A DNA stretch of 64,000 bases, from assembly GCA_950022655.1 (NCBI GenBank), contig OX465581.1, forward strand, positions 110,777,125 to 110,841,124, written 5' to 3'. Of the stretch, positions 11,700 through 22,816 are shown one piece after another. The DNA is from Alentia gelatinosa. Lineage: Eukaryota > Annelida > Polychaeta > Phyllodocida > Polynoidae. The notes beneath the pieces were generated by a model that saw only the letters and a program-made list of their open reading frames with translations, had not been told where the DNA came from and searched no databases. Numbering within the stretch: position 1 is the stretch's first letter; the number at the start of each line of letters is the position of its first letter. The translations under genes and the position numbers were made by a program.

Positions 11700-14120
11700 C
11701 AATATTACCATTCTAGGTTGATGGAAGAGCGAGGTTTATTTTACGTACTGAGGAATCCATACTTATTAAAAAAAATATATATAAATGAATAACTATATGC
11801 TCAGGCCTAGTTCAATTCCCAGTTGGAAGAATGTCGGTCCGTCTGGCGGCCAAAAACAAAAGACGAAAAAACAACAACTCAAGGGAACATATGAGATGTT
11901 TTTTTGTTTGTGGTCACATGATCTCTACCCAGCGCCCCGCATCACGTGGTACAGGCAGGACGCTGGGGTGCCAACGGAATTCTTGGCAGCTGTCTGGCTG
12001 AAGCCTCTCTTTGTGACAATGAATAATGCTCCGTCTTATACGATGCGCTACTAGACCCTGACAAATGCGATAAAGAAATCCCAAGGGACATAGATCTAGA
12101 ACGTGTTCCATCATTCCAACTACATGCTCAGAGTGGATAGCTGAGAAGCTATGCCACCAAAAAAGATATATTGTATATAAATTGTATCTTGTTTAGCACT
12201 ACTCCCAAGAGAGAAAACAAAAGAAAATACGAAAAGCATAACTTCCTCTATTTAAAGATACTAATAAACAAATAAAAAATTCATATATTATGGTGTGTTA
12301 TTCCAAGATTATGCTATGATAAACAATGATAAGTTTTCCTTCACCAACTATCTAGATGAACTGTGCTCGATATTTTCACTGTATAGGACTGAGAAATAAT
12401 TTCAATTAGATGGGAATGTTCAGAGACTATATGGAGACATGGTTAATGTGCCTAAATGGAATTTGTGGATGGAATTCAGGTAGATTCACTATGTTTCCTT
12501 ATCATTATATACCTAGAAATCATTAAAAACGCCATTTTATAATTTTACAACTTATTTGTTTTAGAATTAAAGTGGTTACGTGGTACGGAGGAACATATGA
12601 ATATTCTACTTCCGGTTCTTAAAGTGACACATTCGCCCACGGGTATATAATGATATGAGACATATACTATTCTCCTTTGTTGGTGAACAGTTTGTATGCT
12701 TTATACAATACATGAATAAGCCTGCATCTGTGTACACAAATAAGCGCCTCTATGTATCTGTGTGTACGTGCTGGTGTAGGAGTTTGTATGTAAAATGGGG
12801 ACAAAAATAAGAGGGAAAACAACCATCCTATGTATAGAAAAATAATATAATATGCTAGTCGTATGTTGTGAAGAACATAAACAAAATGTTCTATAAAATT
12901 TTATAAGGTTCGACAGAAAAGTCAGAGTGAATCATATTTAAAAGAATATTAGAAATTGTGGAATGAAAATACCCGGACCGTCATACTGATATACATCTAA
13001 TTTGTGTCCGTTCATTAGAAATTACTTAGGATTAGAAAATAAATCCTATTTGAATTAAATCCTATTTTCTCTATCGTGGTCGCCAGCGGTAAAAGGTGCA
13101 TGTCGGCTACATTTACTCACATGTTATAATGCTATAAAATGAATTCTGATACAAGAATAATCACTCCACTTATAAAGGTTAATCGCAGTTGAACGTTTTT
13201 TTAATCTTCTGTTGTACAATAGTCCTAACATATTTTGAACAGAACTTTAGATAGAAAAGTAGCACGGCAAATAAAAAGATGTCCACGGTCTCGTTGAAGG
13301 AGACAGAATCGTAACATGTTATCTTATAGAGGTAAAGTTAAGTCACACCAATTTCTACTCGTAATGCGCCCTGATGTAAATATCTGAAATCTATTAGTCT
13401 CTCCGGATATTGACAGTTCTCACATACTTTGTTTCTCTATTTTTTGTTGTTGGAAATTGTAGTTTTTACTAAAGGGTTACCGAAGAATCACAAAAAGTAA
13501 CCCGATAGGAAAATTGGCCTTTCGATTGCCTTTAGACATACTCGGGACTATATAGCCGTGGTAATTTTAGTGCTGTGGCTTTATGTGATGGCAATGACAT
13601 GTCGGTAACATACGGGCAGTGTCGTCAGAGCACCCGATGGACTTGGCCTCTGGCCAATCATCTACACTGTTGACAGCCAACGTGAGCACCGACACAAATT
13701 GTGTGAGGTGGGGAAGGGGGAATTCAGATTTTGATTAGGGAAGAGTAGATATCAAATAATATTATCCATAATCCATGTGATAATACATGGGCGAATAATA
13801 CAAGTACATATTCATATAACATCGTCTAAGTATTATGGTATTATAAGGAATTAGATATAGTGCATCAAGTAACATTTGTGACTTTCTTATTGACTGGACT
13901 TTTTATACATGATCATAAATGGTGTACTACATCTACTGAAAAATTTGTAAAACTAATTGGAGACCTCAATAAAAATAGATGAGAAAACTAAATCGTATGG
14001 ACCACCATAATGGTCTGGTATTGAGGCTGGGTATATTTACCAACTCTTAAAAATCATAAAAGGTAAAACAACATACATAAAACAGGGAGGATTACATAAA
14101 TCAATGACAGGATGAAATTG
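11700..14120. other. MGLL intron 2, no gene seen
   Basis: AT-rich sequence without coding character on either strand. The short open frames around 11785-12114 have no recognisable domain and no supporting splice or initiation context. Confidence 0.6.
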
Positions 14121-14124
14121 GTTA

Positions 14125-14546
14125 GGGGGCGTCCATAAAGTATCTATGCATTGAGGTGGGGTGGGGGACGGGGTAAAAAAAAATTGAAAATCGTGTGTAT
14201 GCTCCTTCTCAGGTATGTCAGTTAAGGTCAGAAAATAAAGTGGAAATATTTTTCAAGTCAAATATGCTGCCTCCGAAGGACCGAGAAAACATCAAAAACA
14301 AATACTGTCAGTTTCGGTATTGGACTGAGTATCCATGGGAGGGTTGAAATTACTATTCTATTTATATGATTGAGGCTAGATTAATATCATCTGGCTGTAC
14401 ACAAGGACAAATTATGAAAATGAAAATTTGGATTTCCATGGAAAAGGGGAAAACTGGCATCTCTGCCTTCTTTGTTCTATTGCGTTCAAGGTTGGGAGTG
14501 GGTCCAAAATTTCAGATATTCTGCGTACATACTTTATGGAAGGCCT
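14125..14546. mobile_element. CCATCCATAAAGT-family MITE interrupted by another element
   Basis: The left part (GTCCATAAAGTATC ... TATGCTCCTTCT) and the right part (CCTTCTTTGTTCTATTGCG ... TACTTTATGGAAGGCC) match the uninterrupted copies at 48348-48512 and 58341-58503. They are separated by the 256-bp insertion at 14210-14465. Confidence 0.7.
14210..14465. mobile_element. CAGGGATG-type element, 256 bp, inserted in a MITE
   Basis: It starts CAGGTATGTCAGTT and ends AACTGGCATCTCTG (inverted), flanked by perfect CCTTCT hexamers at 14204-14209 and 14466-14471. Intact MITE copies read CTCCTTCTTTG at this point, so the pre-insertion site is known. There is no ORF. Confidence 0.8.
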
Positions 14547-14597
14547 CTGTTTTTGAGGAATAATAAGCAGGTATGCTCAAAGAATAAAGAAACGTAC

Positions 14598-14704
14598 CAT
14601 GGTCGTGGGAGGCGACGAGCAGCCCACGATCAGCGAGCGGCTCGGCCACGTGCTCGTACCACTCCGAGTGCTCGGCGAAACCATGCACAATAAACACAAG
14701 GCCT
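14598..14704 (-). CDS. Monoglyceride lipase, exon 2 (oxyanion-hole region)
   Basis: The acceptor TTGCAG|AGGC and donor CCATG|GTACGT bound a 107-base exon. It encodes GLVFIVHGFAEHSEWYEH, then LADRGLLVASHDHG. The HG dipeptide after the first hydrophobic strand and the HDHxGHG context, completed by exon 3, are typical of monoglyceride lipases. The split codon joins cleanly to exon 1 (AG|A = Arg, giving NPRGLVF), as in vertebrate MGLL where the first exon ends just after the FCRYW motif. With exons 1 and 3 this covers roughly the first 110-160 residues of a protein of about 300. Confidence 0.93.
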
Positions 14705-14709
14705 CTGCA

Positions 14710-16470
14710 ACAATACACAATGTGCCACACCAAACTTAAACTAAACCAAAATCAAACTCAAATCAAAAACAACGCAATATACAAACAGTATGCAAAACAT
14801 GCGGACAATGACAACGCCACTTACAATTAAATAATACACACTGAATTTAGATACAAACGCAAGTAATAACACAGGAAAATTAAATGAATAAATTTGGGTA
14901 GGCTGGGAATAGCATCCATGAATATGTGAGAGCAGTGTACCATAGTATCACTGGTAATCATAAACGTACCAGTACAAACAAATTGCGGTACATATGTTCA
15001 GTTCTGATTGACACGCCTCAACAAATCAATGTGATTAATTCAGGATCACAAGCCCCCCGCCCCCTCCGCCAATTGATACTGAAGTTAAATTGTAACGATT
15101 AGCTTACTGACCCACCTCTGTAGACCAATTGTCTATTTCTGTCGGCAGTTTCCACACATGTGTATTATAATGAACTTATACTGAAAAAAATCCTGTCGTC
15201 TTTACATAAAACAAGGCCACTATATTGAATAAATAAAAGATTGTAAGCTTCATAAAAACAATAACCAGAAAGAAATATTAAGATGCAAACAGTGGAACCA
15301 TGTGGTTATGGTAAAGTCAGACCTGGAGTTGTCTTCTGTGAGGACGGATAGGATGGGGGCGGGCTCGCACAGGCAAGCGATGCTTAGTCGCGAGCACAGG
15401 CAGTACTATAATACCCTACTACAATAGAGGCTCTGCCAACATCTAGGTTGGCGATATCACTCCCCTACGGTGGCTTGTTCGGGTGGGGTGTAATAGGAGG
15501 GGTGAACAAGTGGGATCGGGGTACGACAGTGTGTTATTTAACGGTATTATTTACAGCTAGTTCATATTTACATTAAGGTTTAGTTAGCCCCTTAATTCTT
15601 TATATTTTCAATAGTCATTACTATGCATGTAGGTTTTCATTACTGTGGTTTGCAGTATTTGGAGGATTTATACATTTAGTTACCAGAAAGTATACAGGAT
15701 GGCAAAGCCCTTCTGAATGATGTGTTCTCATGTTTGACTGAAGGCATGTTTCTCGCGACATTTAAAAGCATTCCAATGGGCTATTAAAGACTGACGTTAT
15801 ATACTTCTTGTGCTGTTATAATACACTGTCCATGATAATATAATTCAAACCTTATATGCTATGCCCATCATACCAGAATAGATCTACACTAGTTGCTGTA
15901 TTATATGCACCAGTGATGTAAGATGAATCATGCCTAGAACAACGATGGGACTTAAATCAGAATGGTCATACATAGAATATATGGGATTTTTTATATTGAA
16001 ATTACATCATAGAATGGTTGAAATATTATCAGAATTATAAATAAAAATAAGAATAAATCACATATATGAAATTTACTATACTTGTGGATTTATATCAATA
16101 TTTCTAATGTGTTGTTTGGCCAAACAATTTTAGAATCGTGGAGCCATCAATGGTATTTAGTATGTACATATTAGGCTATGTTGTAAGTGTAACAATTTGC
16201 TAATTACTGGCATAATTTTGTACACCCAACCAATGGTTGGACCATGTTGATCCAACCAATAAACCTAACCCAGCTAGTCATGTCCATCTGCAGTAATCCA
16301 TGGTTAAACATACCACACATGGACGATCAATGTGGAAAACATTGACAAATATGGAGCACTGGCTATCATACATAAGTGGCACTCAGCGGTACATATCTGT
16401 GGCCTTGGGTATGATCTAAACACAGAGGGAACTGCTGACCTAGATAAAGCGACACCCTTGGTAGGCTGGA
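14710..16470. other. MGLL intron 1, no further gene seen
   Basis: About 1.8 kb of AT-rich intron between coding exons 1 and 2. It has no coding frames or RNA genes that I can support. Confidence 0.7.
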
Positions 16471-16477
16471 CACTCAC

Positions 16478-16644
16478 CTCGGATTGTCGTCCTCGTCTTC
16501 TAGTTTGGGGTTCCAATACCTGCAGAAGAGTCGTTGGTGTCTTGCATTGGTAAAGTTAGGCAAGCCCTCCAAACTGATCTTTTTGAGGCTACCTGTGGAC
16601 GACCGTTGACTATAGCGACTGTGGGTCGAAGTTCTATCTGACAT
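16478..16644 (-). CDS. Monoglyceride lipase, exon 1 (start codon)
   Basis: The exon ends at a consensus donor (CCGAG|GTGAGT). Its 3' part encodes LEGLPNFTNARHQRLFCRYWNP, which corresponds to the LFCRYW segment that opens the folded domain of MGLL proteins. Two in-frame starts exist. I prefer the ATG at 16644 (MSDRTSTHS...): an A sits at -3, it gives a short Ser/Thr-rich leader of about the usual family length, and two CCAAT boxes lie 100-150 bases upstream. The ATG at 16782 would add 46 residues and overlap those promoter elements. The protein is expected to be cytosolic or membrane-associated and to hydrolyse monoacylglycerols; both points come from the family. The gene continues leftward out of the window. 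Confidence 0.88.
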
Positions 16645-16744
16645 GATGGTGGAGTACACATCACCTCCGAACCTCCGCCACTGTCGTATCAACTTCACAC
16701 GTGAACTTGAAGAAACTGGGTCACTGGAGGTCCGTCTGAGACAT

Positions 16745-16800
16745 GGTACCTGATTGGACGAGAAGTTTAGTTTCAGCGCCATCAACCAATCAGTGAATGT
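16745..16800 (-). promoter_or_regulatory. Candidate MGLL promoter with two CCAAT boxes
   Basis: Two NF-Y type pentamers sit close together: a minus-strand CCAATCA near 16757 and an inverted one (GATTGG on the minus strand) near 16788. They are 110-145 bases upstream of the preferred start. No TATA box is clear at the expected spacing. The function is inferred from motif and position only. Confidence 0.35.
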
Positions 16801-17315
16801 TTCTTAACAGGTGTCCGTACGAGTTTGTTTTGTTTTGATGAAACACGCAAAGGAAAGCGTTAGTGCGTCGCCCTGGACTGCTGCTCTTTTGTAAGATTTG
16901 GTCTGTGGTGGTTATTTCGGTGCTACCTCTGCCCTACTGGAGCACCGCTTAGGGATCGGCCTGTGGTGTGTGGGCCGGATGTCGTCGCTGTGGTGTAGTT
17001 GTAGAATGTACTGTTGGGTAGGCGGGGCTCCACACTACAACATCATGAACATGTCACCGTCCACTCTGTTCTGTGTTCAGCATCACGGCGGGTCACACAA
17101 TCACACAGACCTCCACTACCCTCCAAACCAACATCATGCACACATGATGAATCTCCCACTCTGAAACCCGATCTCTGGTACAGATTCAGGATGTTGATGG
17201 GGCCCTACTGTGTAATCACCAAAACTGTCTTTTAATATCTGGTAAGACCAGAATACACTTTGTACACTTTTAATGTGCAAATTGCAATACATAGCCTAAA
17301 CTGGCACACCTAAGT

Positions 17316-17877
17316 TCTAAAGGCATTGGACAATTAAATTTGGCTTGAAAATTAAAACCCATGTCAATTTCCTGAGAATTTAATATGACGATCTCCAAGT
17401 GTTGTGGAACACATATCTCACTTAAAAATCGGGGGTTACCGTGCTAGTTTTTGATTTATAGATCAATATGATGATAATTTTATATAAGAAATAAAGAATA
17501 TACCATACCCGGTATAGAAATTCTAAAGATTATTTTTTTCACATAGTAAAACCCATGCCATTCTCGTCAAATCTCCACAAAATATAGTACTACGGTACTT
17601 GTTTATGTTTTAAAAATCATAGATCACTGTCCTTGTTTTTGAAAGAATTGAAGAAACCCATATTTACAGTAGATTTCCTATGTAAATCAAGCAAATGGAA
17701 ATTGGTCTATTATACCTATTGAGATTGGATAAACTGGACAAAACTTCTAATTTAAGCTACTCATGTAGAATTAGAATGAATCCCAAGAAATCAGTTTTGA
17801 CTAATAATTGACAATATTTAAAAATCACAAGATGGCGCTACTGTGAATTGTATGATATGCCTTTAAATATAACCGGT
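17316..17877. mobile_element. TTTAAAGGCATAT-type TIR element, copy A
   Basis: It runs from TCTAAAGGCATTGGACAATT to AATTGTATGATATGCCTTTAAA, with imperfect terminal inverted repeats. The interior matches the copy at 21604-22136 over its whole length (for example GGTAGATTTCCTATGTAAATC-like and AAAATCGGGGGT words). There is no ORF, so it is a non-autonomous DNA element or MITE. A short duplication (GAGGAAGGTTAAA) lies just after it at 17890 and 18015. Confidence 0.65.
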
Positions 17878-18555
17878 ATCGGTAGTCTTGAAGAGGAAGG
17901 TTAAAGACAAAATAAAAACATGAAAGTCGCCCATCCAGCAGGTTTATATTTTTCTAAACATCCAATACTGTACAAAGCAAAAACTGACACACCCTTGATT
18001 ATCGGTAATTTTAAAGAGGAAGGTTAAAACAAATTAAAAACACAAAAGTTGCCCTCGGAACCGGTCTGATATGATTCACATGTAGGCCTACATGGATATG
18101 ACAACTTAATTTCATATTTACCAGGTTTGAATAGTACCATCTAAACTTAGTGAAGATGATATTTTTTCGCTGATAATAGGAGTAACATGATGATTTTGTT
18201 ATCAAGATACTATTAAAAAAAAAACCACATTTTTAAAGAAACAAAACAGTACTGGGACGATAACCCCAAACCATGGACCTATATAAAGTCTGTGCCAAAG
18301 CAAACAATTTCGTTGAGAGACCCTCTTGTAGTCTTTCCCCCCTCCCACAAACGACTGAAATAGAAGAAAATATGTTAATACCTAGAAAGTCGAGGGATGT
18401 ACATGTATGCATGTATTCACATATCTATAGGCACATGGTTTAGGCTATGATAAAATGAATTGCATTGTTTCCCACAATATGATTGTATTGATTTAGGTAG
18501 TCTAGGCATTTTCAGAGTAAATACATATACCACATCATGACATGGTGTAAAGGAA

Positions 18556-18960
18556 GTATTTCATCAATTACCATAGGTTTTTACTGAATAGTTGCTCTCT
18601 TCTCTTTAATGGGGTAATGATGTGTCCAATGGTGCGGCTCATAGGCATATATATATACCCCGCCGGTCAATAAACTGATGGTACTTAAAAAGCGATGAAG
18701 TTAGGAAAATAAGAAGAGTGCATAAAAAATAGATAGGGGGCCTACCAAACGGTATATATTTGTATATATAGGTAGTATTTAATCTATTTCCATAGGTGTT
18801 TCTTGAATAGTTTCTCATTAATAGCTTTAATGAGTTACTGATGTGTCCAATGGTGCGGCTAGTAGGCCTACATACCCCGACGGTCAATAAACTGTCGGTA
18901 AATAAAACACGATGAAGTTAGGAAACTAAAAAGAGTGCATGATATAAAAAGGAGAATGTG
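18556..18960. repeat. Diverged tandem duplication, period about 221 bp
   Basis: Two adjacent copies share ATGTGTCCAATGGTGCGGCT (from 18620 and 18841), GGTCAATAAACTG and GATGAAGTTAGGAAA. Many substitutions and small indels separate them, so the duplication is old. Confidence 0.75.
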
Positions 18961-20490
18961 TTCAAACGTGGAGAGACTTAAAGTGGCACTGAGACGTGTG
19001 GTGTTTATACGGACCAGTTAGAAGCGGGCGCCGCCGAGACCGTGAGTGACACATGTGGTGGATATGGAGGAGAGCTGCGCGGGTGGCTGACCCGCTCTGT
19101 CTATGTGTCAGGGTAGGTCGGCTCAGTGTGTGGGAACTCAGCTTGGCATATACACAGTGTACGTCACTCCCGCCACTAATATGTGGGATATCTGCCACAC
19201 CGTAGGCTAAAGTAGAGGCGCGCAAACGTTAATTATTCCACGTTGAGAACACCACCCAACCACCACCCTCTCCACCATCATGCCCCTTTAATGCATCCCC
19301 GCCAATGTCTCGCACGGGGCAGGAAAATGTCATACTGATCAAATGAGATAATTTTAGGGACGTGTTGTAATGGGATAATGTGGGTACTTTGTGGGGACAC
19401 TATCGATTTAGAGCTTGTCTGATGTTGCCACGGGTTGATCTATGGGTGGTCATTTAGGGGGTATATTTACTGCTGAGTATTTGCATGTATACCACTACTT
19501 ATAAGAACATTCTGTTGGACATTTGAAAGGAAAGAAATATCCTTTATTTTCTATGTTCCATGTAGGGTTATAGGCTATAACAATTACTAGCGTTTGCAAA
19601 TATGTAAAGTCCTGATGCCCACATCCTGTTTAAAAGGAAACGATAGTTATTCTAGAGGCATCACATATATATCAAGGTACAGTTGTTTCTTTTATCATAG
19701 AATTAGATTCTTTGCTTTTATATAGAATGTAGAGGCATATTTGATGTGACTCGAACAAATAAAACGGGGTAAATTGATTGTGTGTAGGAAGATTATACCC
19801 ATTGAAATGGTAATTGGCTGGTATCAGGGTACCCGGGTACACAGCAGAAATGTCGGGAACCAGCTGACTCTTGACCACAAGCTTATTCCGGGTGACTGGA
19901 ACAAATCTACCACTCAGCATAAGTTTAGATAATTAGAAATATCAATTTAAAGCAGTGTTAACATATTCATATGCCCACAAAAAGTTACGATCCATTGGAT
20001 ATGACTCTTATAAAAGTACACATTCCAGCAATAATTCAAACCCGAATATGATACAGCGAAATCGTAGGGAGTAAATATCTAATTGTAGTAGCACATTTTT
20101 TTCACAATTACAAGTAGATAATACATGTACTTCCATTCACGCTATCATGGCGCCAGAATTTAGTTTTGTAAGATTCATTCCTGACTTGGATATAAAGGCT
20201 CACGGCAGATCGTTTTATAGGTTTTTTTCTTTAGATAAATGATAGATAAGCTTAGTTTTTATCGATTAGATAGTCCTTTTAGACATACCTGTAGTTGCTT
20301 TGTTGAATTGCACTGTAAAATGGGTCCACATTGAGAAAAATAACTTATTTTAGATGGGGACACACCTGGAATATCTTATCTTCATTTCTTAATGTGCCCC
20401 CGCCCCTGAAATTTTCGGTGTGAAAATGACCCGTTGGTGTATGTACACGGATTTGGATGTGTTTGAAGGTCCGTTGTTTATAATATTAGG
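18961..20490. other. Intergenic, no gene seen
   Basis: A slightly GC-richer patch (about 18990-19310) is followed by AT-rich DNA. I see no domain in any frame and no RNA gene. Confidence 0.5.
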
Positions 20491-20632
20491 AAACGTCCTT
20501 ACTGTGGACGAAACGGTTCCTGTTCGAGGTCAGTCGTCGATTTCATACTACCTGACGCCATAGGTGGAAGGCAGTATGAAAACGAAGACTGACCGAGAAC
20601 GAGAACCATTTTATCTATAGTGAGGACGTTTG
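20491..20632. mobile_element. Hairpin MITE, about 142 bp
   Basis: Two arms of about 62 bases face each other: AAACGTCCTTACTGTGGACG... on the left, and on the right the inverted equivalent ending ATAGTGAGGACGTTT. The middle holds CATACTACC and GGCAGTATG as inner inverted copies. It has no coding capacity, and I could not see a clear target duplication. Confidence 0.65.
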
Positions 20633-20704
20633 CTTATTATTATATACCTTTAATTGGTGAAAAAACGCCATTTTATTGACATTCAAAGTCGCTGTCACCG
20701 CGGG

Positions 20705-20752
20705 CATGAACATTATTATTACTGCACCCCTAGCAGCGGGCAGTATTTAATA
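20705..20752. repeat. Short dispersed repeat, inverted relative to about 35583-35622
   Basis: ACTGCACCCCTAGCAGCGGG and the following CAGTATTTAATA reappear in reverse orientation near 35583-35622 (CCCGCTGCTAGGGGTG). Only about 35-40 bases are shared, so the parent element cannot be defined. Confidence 0.45.
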
Positions 20753-21344
20753 GACAGTCGGACATAGGTATATAATAATACAACTTTTAATCCATAAAAT
20801 ACAAAAAAAATTAAAAGCATGTTTCCAGAATGTCCAGTCATAACGGAATAGCCGTAGGAGAAGGGAGTGGGAGGAGTGCGTGCGCGCCCCCGGTAAACTC
20901 CTGTTCATTTGATACAAATGTTTGACACGGCCGCATGAATACCATGGCGCCATCTGAAGTTTGATGACCGAACTCGCCCGTATATTCGGGTAGGAGTAAA
21001 GACCCAGGAATACCACATTTTCTAGAGAGATTTAAGCGTGTTCAATTCACCGAATATCATCTAATAGGTATTAGTAGGCGTAACACTGTAGATTCGATTA
21101 TCAAATACTAAGAGCTACTGGTTAACGTTCTCTTTTTTTTTTGGGGGGGGGGGGGGTATCAATCGAAGAAAACCATATGCCCTAGTTCCTACATATATAC
21201 AATCAAACTAATGCGTGTATACATATGCATACCTTTGTTTGAGGAAAATATGGAAGAACCTTATATTTTACCTATACGACATTAGCACAAATCACAAGGA
21301 ATCATTACGAGCTGATATGCCTAGTTGTAAAAGTTCGCAAAGTA

Positions 21345-22250
21345 CCAGGTGGCACCACTGTGAATTGCATGATATACCTTTAAAGGTATATCCTACAATT
21401 CACAGTGGCGCCATCTAGTGATATTTGATTAATGTCAATCATCAGTCAAAACTGGTTTCTTTGGATTCATTCAAATTCTAAATGAGTGAATTTATTGTTA
21501 GGTCCAGTTTATCCAATGCTGATGGGTAAAATAGGCCAATTTCCATTTGCTTGATTTACAAAGAAAATGTACCGGTACTCAAAAATATGATTTTCATCAA
21601 TTCTTTAAAGGCATATCGGACAATAAGGCTTGAAAATTAAAACCCATGTCAATTTCCTAAAAATTTAATATGATGATCTCCAAGTGTTAGGGAACACATA
21701 TCTAACTTAAAAATCGGGGGTAACCATGCTAGTTTTTGATTTATAGATCAATATGATGACAATTTTATATAAGAATATATAGAAATTCTACAAATTTTTT
21801 TTTTTCAAATAGTAAAACCCATGTCATTATCCCAAAATTTCCGCAGAATATAGTACATGTATGTAGTACTACTTATTTTTGTTTAAAAACCGTAGGTCAC
21901 CGTCCTTGTTTTTTAAAGGATTGAAGAAAACTATATTTTTCAGTAGATTTCCTATGTAAATCAAGTAAATGCAAATTAGCCTATTTTACCTATTGAGAGT
22001 AAAAAAACTGGACAAAATATTAAATTTACTCATGTAGAATTAGAATAAATCGCCCCAAAACAGTTTTCACTAATAATAACATTTTTTTTTAAAATCACCA
22101 GGTGGTGCCACTGTGTATTGTAGGATATGCCTTAAACAACAACAGGGACGGTGACCTATGGTTTTTAAAACCTAAATAAGTAGTACTATAGGCTACATGT
22201 ACTATATCGTGAAAGTTTTAGGGAAATGACATGGGTTTTACTATACGAAA
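21345..22250. repeat. Cluster of TTTAAAGGCATAT-type elements in both orientations
   Basis: At 21345-21417 two right ends meet head to head and form a near-palindrome centred on TTTAAA at 21379-21384. The reversed right half runs to about 21603. A complete forward copy follows (21604-22136), and then a reversed internal fragment (about 22137-22250). Three pieces of one family in alternating orientation suggest repeated insertion or rearrangement. Confidence 0.65.
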
Positions 22251-22792
22251 AAGAACCTTATCCATCGTGTTGATAATTTCCTGTAGGCAGGAGGATAGGT
22301 CCACTTATCTTAAGCAAGTAATTCATTTCACAGTTATAATAGAATATAGCGGACTACAACAGATAACTGACATACTGATTTGTTTCAACTGTACGAACAA
22401 TTTCTTTTTGTTGCGGATTTAAAGGTTTTATAGATGGCATAAACAATTGAAAACAATTGAAACACAAAATATACCAGCGATTTATTATAGTAGTTATTCA
22501 ATATCACTAGAGAAGTGCCTTTTATTCCCTTTGTCAAAAGGAAATGATATTAATAATCAAAATTTATATAAAGGAATATTTGTTGAAAAACGATAACCTT
22601 TGGTAGGGAATTAAATTAAGGCCAGCCAGCCAGATTAAACACTGCATAGTAATAATCAAAACTACTTGTGATGTCCTTGTACTATATTTGTTGTCCTTTT
22701 GTAGTATCTTGTTAATTTACCACTGAGTAAGTTATTGTAAATATTGTTTTTGCAACTGCATGTAAGAACGCCAAGAGGGTGAATGTAAGTGC

Positions 22793-22798
22793 TTTATT
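22793..22798 (-). terminator. Polyadenylation signal of the first galactosyltransferase gene
   Basis: AATAAA on the minus strand lies 19 bases after the stop codon of the gene at 22817-24052. This implies an unusually short 3' untranslated region if it is the signal used. Confidence 0.5.
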
Positions 22799-22816
22799 GA
22801 ATAAAAAATATTATTG

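Noticed and set aside
16898..17235. Plus-strand frames that could be a gene divergent from MGLL
   Set aside because: No recognisable domain, and no splice or start context beyond chance.
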